Source: Mytilus galloprovincialis (Eukaryota; Mollusca; Bivalvia; Mytilida; Mytilidae). From it: 64,000 bases of DNA. Below the pieces are notes generated by a model. The model was not told where the DNA came from. It made no database searches and saw only the letters and a program-made list of their open reading frames with translations. The stretch is taken from the NCBI RefSeq assembly GCF_965363235.1, contig NC_134845.1, forward strand, positions 19,780,524 to 19,844,523, in the 5' to 3' direction. This document shows positions 48,427 through 60,400 of the stretch, piece after piece. The first letter of the stretch is position 1. Every line of letters starts with the position of its first letter. Made by a program: the position numbers and the translations under genes.

Positions 48427-51400
48427 GTGAGTGTAAAATTCAAAATACCGCAGATAAGATAAAAACTTGTATTCATTATGTCATAAAAGCCCGAGGACTA
48501 ACGAAAAGTGTTTTCATGATCATAATTCTAATAATTGGTAATATTTTGTAATCCGAAATGTTAATGTTTTGCATTTATAAAAATGCTTCTTTGTCATGAA
48601 GGAAGACGGCATAGAATTGAAGTATATAAAACCGTAAGTAAACATTATACAAAATTGAAAGTGTTAATGTTGTTGTTATTGGGTTTAGACAGAAAGTGCA
48701 ATTTGTAATACAAAGTTAATTATTTCCGTAAGATCGGTTTTGGGAAAATTCATTTTTAAGATATTTATATATTTGAAATTCGATTTTATTTAAAAAAAAC
48801 AAACAAACTAAAACGGGACAGATTAATGGCTATATAAACAAACGTATGTTACTATGTAACCATGGAATTTTAACTTGCATTGATGATAAATTGACTGATA
48901 AGAGTATGATACATGTTGGATATATGTTACATTGTCATACCCAGTTGGTTCAATCAAAAGTTGAGTTAGGGAGCAAGGGGGCCGGACCCCCTCGGAGAGC
49001 TTCATATATGATAAATGTATAGACTTTTTACAAGTATCACTCTAAACGGTGACATGCCAGGGGATAGCTTTTTTTTTTTTAAAATTGGATCCGCACCTGT
49101 CAAATCTCTATTGAGATTCAGAGTTTGGAGCTTGTTTTTTTTATATAACTTGATTGTCCATCATATTCCAAATAGGCGTTTTATTTCTACCGAACTCAGA
49201 ACAATCAAGTTCCTCATGGATGACTGTCCATTTATTAGAAAACAGTCTGAGCATTGAATCTATTAAATTGCAGGGATTGTCAAATTTAATGACGATGAGG
49301 ATGCAGAAGAGCGTACGTGACAGTTTGAAAGATATCAATACATTTTTAAGATAAATATACTGGTTTTTTTTATTTTACAAAAGTACAGATAGGCGATTGA
49401 GTGCATATTTTATAGCTTGTCGAATCATGAAGTGATAAAACATAATTCAGAACTATGACGAGCATTATAAAGGTCAATTTAACACGTAAAAAACATACGA
49501 CATTTGCATGCTACGACTACTCCTCTTGAACATTAAACTTGTTTCAAATTAAAATAAGTTACACAGAAGGAATACTTTTAAATTTTTTTTTATCTTATTC
49601 ATGATTTTCGTTATAATATGTTGCCTGTGTGTTAAAGGGAGCAAATGTAGTTTTTGTTTTTTGGTGCAAATGAAATATAACCTTGTGACGCAAAATTGTA
49701 AAAACTAGAAGACGCCCGCGAAATCGCGGTACAAATTGGCAAGTTTTGAAATAAAGAGTGTGGACACAGTAAAGATTTGGACACGGTTGATTCATTGAAA
49801 TCAATTTCTTTAAAGTAAAGAAAATGATGAACATTATGCAAAAGACCCCATTCATCTCAATTAGAAAATAAAAATATTAGATACCATAAGAAATGTGTGG
49901 CAAGTGAGATTTTCAGTTGTTTTTTAACCTTTTAACTCTGTGACCTGTATCAGTCAGGATTCTACTTCTTCAAAACTATCTCCCCATTACGCCAGTTCAT
50001 TTTCAAAATCGTAGAAATGGAAGCCATTGTAGGGATGACGCGCTGCCAATTTTGCTCTCGGAAACCGATAAATTTATCCACATTGCACCATTACGATCCT
50101 TATATGTCAGTTGTATTTTAAAAGACAAATGTATCAACTAGCAAATGAGCATCAGTTTATGATCTTGTCTGCATTGATTCAACTTAAAACTATCGTCTGG
50201 TCGGTTGTCAGTTGGAATTTTCGAAAATTCATAAACATTCAAAAAAATTCTAATTAAATATTTCGTGGAAGGGCAGACTAGATGTTTTTAGTGGTTGAAG
50301 ACTATAAACCCTAGTTTTCATACACAAACAAATTTAATTTTTCGAAGATGTGCATACTTGAAAGACTCGTCAAGTACTTCGAGTAAAAAATAGCTATTCG
50401 AACACACCTGCTCTGTTTTTGTGATTCCATTAGATAGGTATTTCATTTGACCCATATATTTCATCTTTTAGTACCGTGATTTGTTTATGTTATAAAGCCA
50501 ACCCGTAGCTTTGATATATAAAAATGATAGAATCTGAAGCGAGACGATGTATGAAATATTCTTGCTTTTTACGATATCAAAACAAAATATTAACTCAAAC
50601 ACGCCCTAACATAAAAAGGTGCACTCGATTTTCTCTTTTCGATACAATTGTTACCAATTTTTTGGAATTTTTTCTTGAGTCATATAATGAAAGGACAGAC
50701 AGTCACACGAAAATTACTGAACTAATAGATTGATATGTTTTCCGTTCGTGGTAAATTAAAAAAAAATTCGGAGGTTATGAATTTTCTACATCCAACTTGA
50801 AAGATACCCATGTCGTCGTCTTGATATCTAATTGTTCTGCTTAACTATGTACTAAATAAATTGAAAACGTATGCAAATGGTGTTTATTAAAATAAAACAC
50901 TTCGTAATTGAGAAGAAAATTGTAATTTTGTTTGTTTCTATTAACTTTTAAAATTTTTGTCTCTATAGTAAACATTACAGTAAGCATTTATCGCCTTCTC
51001 TAACAAAGAGCTTCGATTCTTTTGTTCTATTTCAACCGGGTTTCAAGCTGGTATGAACTACATTTTGTACGTACATTCCGTTTACATTAATGAAAGTGAT
51101 CAAAATGAGTAACACAATGGGGAAAATCCCATCTTCTTACTTTCACTTCGATTTCTGTGGGAAAAAAGATTGTTTCAAAGGAAGTACAAAACACTACATT
51201 TATACGTCATATATCACAAATATTTTCGACTTTGTGTATGTTTTCAGAAGAGTTGTGGCTCAATGAACTCGGTCTCATCCTTTAGTAGTATAGATTTGCG
51301 CAATTGCCATTCGACAATCTCTTCTCGTTTTTCTAAAGAAATTAATCTATCTTTAAACAATTTTCAATTGAGTAGTGCAATATCAGTGCTCGTGATCTTA

Positions 51401-54400
51401 AAATAAAAATAGACACGTATAAAACTTATATATATTTTATATATAAGTTTTATACGTGTCTCTATAGATACTACCACTGCATCGAGACAGTTAAATTTTC
51501 AAATTTAAAACGCGAGGCTTGCCCGAGCGTTTTAAATATTTAAAATTTAACTGTTGAGAGTGGATAAATATCGTATTACACGAGATTTGGTTGTGGAATA
51601 TGTTTCTCTAATGATTTTCTAACAAACTTATTCCTTCTTTTCGAATGATCTGCAAAAGATGTGTTCTTTTTATGTGACGTCATCAGGCATGGTCCCCTTT
51701 TTTCATGCCGTCACAAAAGCAAATTCAGAGGAAAGCAAGAAAATTCGACGTCATAATCGGATTTTAACCAATGAAGTACTGAGATCAAACGAACCACACG
51801 TTGATTAAATTTTTTTTATACAATGGGTGCAGAAAGGGATAAATTGACGAAGAATTAGAGAAATATATATATAAATCATAGAGACCAAGGGCTTTGTAAG
51901 AAATGTTTTCTTAATTTGGTTGAAGATGAACAACATATTACTACTACAGTTGTCCGGTATATGAAGATGAAAAGAAGATTTTTTTCAAGGAGACATACAG
52001 GATTTGTCCTTATTTTTCCATATATATATCTCTAATAAGGCTAAATGTGTTTGTTTATATTCATAACTATACTAATGAAAATTGGGTTTGTCCTAAAATG
52101 TTTAGCAAACTATATTATCAAATGTCTGGTTGTTAAACGAAACCGTTAGGTAGTCATATGACAGCATCCGCCCAATTTGTAAAACCACATAATTCATACT
52201 GAAACCAATAACGTATTTTTAAAAAAACTTCTGAAAAGGACTTGTATGTCTAATTCTACCAGTGGAGCAATATTCTCAGGCATATGAATAGGTCATAGTC
52301 ATTGTTTATCGTTGGCATCGACAACATCTGCAACCAGTCGTTGGTTGCATCTCTTTATCATCGTCATTTCAGTAGCCGGTCTTTCGAAGGGATAACTTTA
52401 ATTATGTTATCAGGAATATATATATTCCAGAAACTGGCGATGCCGGAATCTTGCCGCAGTTAGTTGTCCCTTGTTGTCAATGTCTAGATTATGGTCAACA
52501 TTTTAATGAATGCTGAGAAATATTTATTAGACGTCCAATATTATAATAACTTTATGTCAATGACATTTTTCTTGAGAAGCTTACATGTACAAAGTTTTTT
52601 CTAAAAACGAATTCAGAAACTAGTCAACAAGAAGGAGAACACATTTATAGCTGCCACAGAAATATAAGTCTGATATATAACGTGTCAACCAAACGTAACA
52701 TATATGTTGTCAATAATAAAAAAAATAAAATCGCAAGGGTTCCACGGAACCCAGTGTCTGGCCTTCTTTTGCTGTAAATCACAGGCTCAACAAAAAGGAG
52801 GAAAAATCAATAAAAATATTCCTTTTGATACTATCTTTTGATTGTAAGAAGCTTCTGTTCAAGTTTGGTAAAAGTCAAGGATAGTTTATGAATCTAATAA
52901 ATGTTTTAATACTTTAACTGCATACTGTCTGTAATGTTAACTGGAAGAAAAACTAGGTCCATCTATAAGCAAAATACAGATACACAGGTACAAAATTTTA
53001 ACAAAATTTCCTTCTAGATACTAGCTTTTGATCATAAACAAGCTTCTGTCCAAGTTTGTTACAAATTAAAAATAGTATAAGAAAGTTATTAAAAATTTTA
53101 AAAGCTTTTACCACAGAGTGAATGTGTTGTTTCCTGACAGAAAATCTAGGTCCATTTAAAAGTAAAATACTGAAAAAAAACTGATTTATTTTTTTACAAA
53201 ATTTACTTCTTGATACTATCTTATGATCATAAACAAGCTTCTGTCCAAGTTTGGTAGAAATCCAGTATAGTTTAAGCAAGTTATTAAAATTTCAAAAACT
53301 TTAACCGCAGATTGAATATTTTTGGACGCCACCGCCGACGCCGACGACAACGACGACGACGCCGATGGAATGTAGGATCGCTATGTCTCGCTTTTCTACT
53401 TAAGTCGAAGGCTCGACAAAAAGCATCGTAATAGTATCAGTTTCAGAGAACTGTCGGTTTGATATGAAGTTTTTTTTATTATACGAAGTTTGGTTTGAAT
53501 AGAAATTTCGTTGATATCATTTATTTCATTGTTGATTATCAAGTTGGTTTGGATAGCGATTTCTTTGATATTTTTTTTTGTTGATTATCAATTTAGGTGA
53601 ATAACCATCATACCATACCCTACAATTCATAATGATATATAAGATGTGTGCCTCATACAGGTCAAGTTATTCATATTTTCTAATGAGAGTTACTTCCCCT
53701 TTTCAATATGCATATATATGCCGAAAATTACTATTATCAAACCTAATGGCTACTTTAGAAGTCAAGTCATACAATGATAACAATAAATCTAATAATAGAT
53801 ATATCACAGTTTGGTCATATGTCAAGGTTTTTTTCGCATCTTAAATATTCAATACGCCATACACAAGTTGAATACGTGTATAATATAATTTTAGCAACAT
53901 TGTACATATTTTTCCACTTTTACTACTATAAATAATTAGCAAACGTTAATAAATTCTTACCGAGATATACAGATTTGGTTTTGACATTTTCAAATGGTTG
54001 TGATATGTTATCTTTCTTCTGCATGAAGAGATAATTATATCTTATATACACAAAATAACGTACAATTTTAAAATTGTCAAAACACAAATGAAGATAACAA
54101 AAAATGAAGATTGTCAATAAAATCTCCCTTTTTCGTCATGTGAATTTGGTAAAACAAATTTCAAAATATTTGTTTTCCTCATTACTGCGGAGTTTACAAC
54201 TTATGATTATGCTTACTTATTAATATTTCTTTTTACAAATGATTTGTGTCATTAGCTAATGCATCTATGTTTTGATATTCTAACAGGAAATGATTGCTGT
54301 TTTCAACTTGTCCAAAAAGTAAAACGCTAAATGTTACTTTCCTCAAAATGACTTAAACTTTTAAAATACCCATAACCGTATATCGTATGTTGTTAAAAAC

Positions 54401-57400
54401 GCATATCCGTTTCTACATATGTTGGCGTTTGTTTTTGTTGCAGTTCAGTGTTTCTATTGTTCCGTTTTTTAATCTTATGATATTTGACGTTTTCCCCTAG
54501 TTTTTAGTTTGTAACCCGGATTTGTTTTCGCTTAATCGGTAAATGACTATCAAACAGCGGTTTTACTCATGTTGCCTTTGTACAGGCTTTGAAATAGTCA
54601 ACAATGACGGATTCCAGTTCGACCCCCTTCCCTTTGATCGGAAAAAAATATTCGTTCCTAAGGCAAACAAACTTTTTTTAACATGCTTTCCTAAGCGGGA
54701 TTTTTACTATTACGAACGCGTCATACTCTTTTTTTCAGTTATGTTGTATTTTTCTTCTTCAGGTATATAATCGGAGATGACATAAGATTAACAGAAACAC
54801 CAATTCCAAATGGCAACAACACAAAGTAAGTAGCTAATATAGCACCATGTATGGCAACTCACACATAATGTGTGTACATACATGTAAATTACAACTGTAT
54901 CAATTCATATATATATATCACTGCAATTTTATCTAAATTTCAATGTTTACCGTATGATATAAGCTATACATTGAGCATGTGATGTAGGTGATTAAGCTTA
55001 AAAGTATACTTATTGAACGGGACGATGGAAAATGGGGGATAATGAAAATCAAGGATTATTGAAAACGTATCCTCCTGGATACAGGTAAAGTTCTTAATAG
55101 ATTTTGATAGGAGGTTGTGCTTGGTCGTTTTTACCTGCAAATGTATGTTAAAAAAGTATTTACGATAATTATTAAGATCAAATTATAGGTCATGAACATG
55201 ATTTCAAAGTTAATTCAGAATTTATAATTATATAATAAATAATTCATTTGAACTGAGACTACTTTAACACATAGTAGTCTCGGATTTGAATCAGACATAA
55301 TATTGTGTTTTGTTTGGGAATTACATTCATAGTGTTGTGCTATTATAAACACGTGACCTATGTTAGCGTTCGAAAACGTGATTCACACAGTCTATCGGGC
55401 TACGTCCACTTGTATTTGTGTCCATCTGATGAGTTAAGCCTTTTTCAACTGATTTTTATAGTTCGTTCTTGTATTGTACTGTTATACCACTGTCCCAGGT
55501 TAGGGGGAGGGTTGGGATCCCGCTAACATGTTTAACCCCGCCACATTATTTATGTATGTGTCTGTCCCAAGTCAGGAGCCTGTAATTCAGTGGTTGTCGT
55601 TTGTTTATGTGTTACATATTTGTTTTTCGTTCATTTTTTTTACATAAATAAGGCCGTTAGTTTTATCGTTTGAATTGTTTTACATTGTCTTATCGGGGCC
55701 TTTTATAGCTGACTATGCGGTATGGGCTTTGCTCATTGTTGAAGGCCGTACGGTGACCTATAGTTGTTAATGTCTGTGTCATTTTGATCTTTTGTGGATA
55801 GTTGCCTCATTGGCAATCATACCCCATCTTCTTTTTTATATCTTAAATTTCGGTGGTTGTCTATGGGTTTTGTTTTCATTCTTGTTTAATGTTGTATTCA
55901 TCAGAAATCAGAACGATTTAAAGTTGTTTTTAGTGAATTTTACTTATTGTTGATGGCCGAACGATGACCTTGAGTTGCTTTTAATCATATAATTTGGTTT
56001 CTGGTAATACGTATATAGTTGTACCATTGGCAATTATTTATAATTATTTGTCAGTTTAATCATTGTTAATCGAAAGTTGTGCGGATGCCACTAGTGGAGC
56101 TGCTTACCCTTCTAGAGCACCCCAGATCATCACCAGTTTTAGAAGGTTTGTTTTTCTCAGTTTGGTGTTTAGCTCACCTGGCCCGAAGGGCCAAATGAGC
56201 TTTCCTCGTCACTTTGCGTCCGTCGTCCGTCCGTCGTCGTTAACTTTTACAAAAATCATCTCCTCTGAAACTACTGGGCCAAATGAAACCAAACTTGGCC
56301 ACAATCATCATTAGGGTATCTAGTTTAAAAAATGTGTCCGATGACCCGGCCAACCAACCAAGATGGCCGCCATGGCTAAAAATAGAACATAGGGGGTAAA
56401 ATGTAGATTTTGGCTTATATCTCTGAAACCAAAGCATTTAGAGCAAATCTGACATGGTGTAATCTTGTTAATCAGGTCAAGATCTATCTGCCCTGAAATT
56501 TTCAGACCAATCGGGCAACTTGGTGTTGGGCTGCTGCCCCTGATTTGGCAATTTTAAGAAAATTTTGCAGCTTTTGGTTATTATCTTGAATATTATTATA
56601 GATTGAGATAAACTGTATATTGTTCAATAATGTAAGATCTACAAACACATCACCAACACCAAAAACACAATTTTGTCATGAATCCATCTGTGTTTAATAT
56701 GCACATACACCAAGGTGAGGGACACAGGCTCTTTAGACTTATGAGTTTATATTTTGTATCTTTCACCTCTTTATATAGCCAAGCTATATTTTTCTTCATG
56801 TCGAGGCAAAGGTTTTACATTACAAATATACACGTCTTGAATACAATCAAACTATAAGAAATGCTTTGCAACTATTGTGGCTGATATAAGTGTATATTTT
56901 ATATAAATTTCATTCATGACAAGTTAAATAATGTACACACGTTGACATTAACATATTAATACAATTGGATATTTAATAGGATACGGAAACAAGCTTTTAA
57001 CTCATACTAATAGTAATATACTTTATTTCCGTAAGCAAATCATACAGCTTATTGGATAATAACTTTTCATGATGTATTTACTTCTGATATCGTTATATTT
57101 GTCACATTCTAAATGAAATGAAATTCATCTTCAATAGCATTTTTATCACACATACCATAATGCATGAACACTTATTCTATATCTTATAATAAAGATCTAT
57201 ACAATCTGTTTAATGGACGACTAACTTAAGGTACATTTGCATACAGTGTAGTGGTCATCGTGTAAATACCGATACAAAATACATTTCGTCGAATTTCCAA
57301 AATAATTTATGATTACTAATCCGTATAAAATATACCATGTGATTACTAATCCGTCCAAAATATACCATTTGTTTAATTTACTTATCCGTATAAATATACC

Positions 57401-60400
57401 ATATGACTACTATAAAAAAGAAGATGTGATATGATTGCCAATGACAAAACTCTCCACAAGAGACCAAAATGACACAGAAATTAACAACTACCGGTCACCG
57501 TACAGCCTTTAACAATGAGCAAAGCCCATACCGCATAGACAGCTTTAAAAGGCCGTCCAAAATATACCATTTGATTACTAATCCGTCCAAAATATTCTAT
57601 ATGATTACTTATCGTCTCCAAGATATCAGTGACAGGTATTTGACATACATTTTGGACATAGATGACGTTACAAGTATTAATTCAATTTTGGTCCTATTTC
57701 GGACAATAACATTATTTGGTAATTTCTAATTCTATGCTGACAAAGAAAGTGATGGTGTGTGTTGTTCTTGTTATTTGGGTGATGCATAAAATGTTCGTCG
57801 TCTTTCTCCAGGGTTGTAACACCAAGCCTGTTGTATAAAAGTTTTACAAATGTTGTTCTTTTTTACTTTCTTAGACTGTAGTCTGCCAGTCATGTTTATT
57901 TCATCCCACCGCAAATCTCTTTGAAATGAGTGACCAACATCGGTCTGGAATACTTCATGAAAAACATCGCAATATGACGTCTTTTCATGCTAAATTTGCA
58001 TTGTACCTAATCACGGTGGGTATGGTTGTCCTGCGAGAGAACGTACTGTGCTGGTGATTCGGTCCTGACGGGTGCTGGTGATCAATGAAAAAATGTAAAC
58101 AAAGACGAAAATGATGATTTTTGACGTTTTCACTCATAAAAAATGGAAGAAAACAGTTGAGATTTTTCAATTTCGTTACTTATGGGTTCATATATAAACC
58201 ATTAAAAAATTGACCCTCTAAACTGTTTCAGTAAGCGTAACACAAAAATGCTCATTTTCAGAAAATCTCGAACTGAAAAAATAAAACAAAAATGCTCATA
58301 GAGTCCGCTTTCTATACCGCAATCCACACGACAAAACAATTTTGTGAAAAAACATTGCAATTTCTTAAAATTTAGCATTTTCTCAATTTATGCATGTCCT
58401 GATACTGTGCTGGTGGGTCCTGTCATTGTGCTGGTGGGTCCTGATACGGTGCTGGTGATTTTGGATAAGAAGTTGGTCATATTTGAAACAAATGTTACAA
58501 AATCAATAAAATTGGGCAGATACTTGTTGCCAACAGGATCTATGACTCCTATTTTAGCTCTTGTGCATCCATTTGGCTGTTTAATATGTGTTTTCAAATG
58601 ATCTTAACTTGTATTACATAATAACATAAAAGGGCAACATCTTTCGTCCAATATCAGATAACAATATATAGTATATAAATAAGTTAAAAATTCCACAATA
58701 CTATATAATTCATTTTATGTGTCAATTTGTTCGAAAAAAGTCGAAAAGAAGAGAGTTTAAGTTAATGTCATGATTATCTGTCGCTTTCTAGATCTATGCT
58801 TAGCATTTATTTCAGATGACATGGACTCCTCACCCTGATGACCCTGCTGCCTTTCATAACTTCATCCGTATACATATATTAATAGATAAACGAAAGGCTG
58901 CAACTGGTATTTTTGTATTTAAAATGATTCGTTGTAACGAGAATATTTGTGGTGAATGGAAACTGTGAGGGTCAAAATCTTAAATTGCTTATAAATGTTG
59001 CTGGACCTAGTTTCGTTATCTGATCCGAATTTTCTGAAATGTGAAAGGTAGATAGACATTTTGATTTGTTTACTCGGTAATGAACCCTTGTGTTGATCCC
59101 ATGGTAAACATAACAAAAATCTCTGTACAAAGGTCTGTGAATTTTCTACAAAAATAGTGATTTTATTTTCACTAAATTCTCTTTTTTCTACTAAATACAA
59201 TAATGAACTATAATAAATAATAATGCTTTGCAAGAAGTTTCCCCTTGATATATGCACATTTCGTAATTGACATTGTCATAAACCGTACACGAAAAGATAA
59301 AATATTGATATAAGTACTTAATTTGCATCTTTGAACCCCCACCCCGGCTTGTTTTTTAGGAGCCTGGGGTGTCTAAAAATGGTCGATTACAGACAGCCGA
59401 GTACGCATTTTACTTTCCAGGCGTGTTTATGTTTTTTAAATATAAATTAAGGCTACATTTTAATATAATAATTCTATGAATTCACAATATAAAAAATGCA
59501 GAAAAAAATGAATGAAGTGAAATATCTTAGTAAGGAGTCATAACTACAGAGATGGTGTGTTTGACACACAAAACTTAAAAGCTTAGTGGTATTACCAATA
59601 TTAAAATAAAAGTGTATTTTAGTTGGGCATTTTTTCCATTTACTCATTTTCAATTATAATCAAGGCACATTTGATTTTTATTCATGAAAAATATTTAAAT
59701 ATAGTAGGACACATTGTTCACTTCCTCCCCCGTAATTCTTTATCAAAAATATTTATTTTGAAATGAAAAAGCTAAGAAATCTTAGGTTTTTTAGTGTTTT
59801 CTAGGTTATCTCGTCTTCATTCTCTGACATATTCTAGCTTGCCCTTTCATAAAATAGTGATTTTTTTAGTGTTTTATCTAATTTTCGAAAAACAAATACC
59901 TGATAACCGCTTAGACAAAAAAAAAATATGTTGGAAAAATCTAACAGCAAGTGATTCTTAATAGCTATAGCCTCGGTCACACCTTACCGGATAGCTCGAA
60001 CGGACGCCTAACGGATAAAAAAAAGTTATCCGTTGACAAAATTTGTATCTGTTGGGAGTCCGTTGGTGTACTAACGAACATTTAACGAATGCCAAACGGA
60101 CACACAACGGACACTGAACGTACGTGAAACGGATACGTACCGGACAGAATGGACGTCGAACGTACATCCAACGGACGAGTACCGGATAAAACAGACACCG
60201 CTATGGAAGCGTAACGGATAAAACGGATGAACAAAATAATCTGAAAATTAAAGGCAATAAACCATCTAAAAATTAAAGGCAATAAACCATGAGAAATTTC
60301 AATTGGCATTTGTCCATTTTAAATCCGGTAGTCATCCGTTTTATCCGTTATCCTTCCGTTAATATCCGTTTTACATCCGTTTTATCCGTTAGGCGTCCGG

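Larger units (their letters stand above)
48427..52732. other. Intron or intergenic, no further gene recognised
   Basis: It contains a strong palindrome (51411-51461) and a second weaker one (51487-51551). A small GC-rich palindrome GCCCGCGAAATCGCGG lies near 49722. Open frames up to 86 codons are low-complexity or random. A faint resemblance to the reverse-transcriptase relics near 52320-52490 is too weak to call. Confidence 0.45.

Noticed and set aside
52320-52490. Possible further relic of the reverse-transcriptase family
   Set aside because: Only short blocks (CGAAGGGATAACTTTAATT, TTGTTGTCAATGTCTAGA) resemble the family; too weak to annotate.
52998-53279. 93-codon frame with internal repeated peptide
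   Set aside because: The peptide repeat reflects the 190-bp DNA units of a non-coding repeat element.
56063-56437. Open frames on both strands
   Set aside because: They lie in the hairpin-ended interspersed repeat shared with 31864-32654.
57311-57615. CRISPR-like array
   Set aside because: The units are contiguous with no variable spacers, there are no cas genes, and the DNA is animal. It is a minisatellite.
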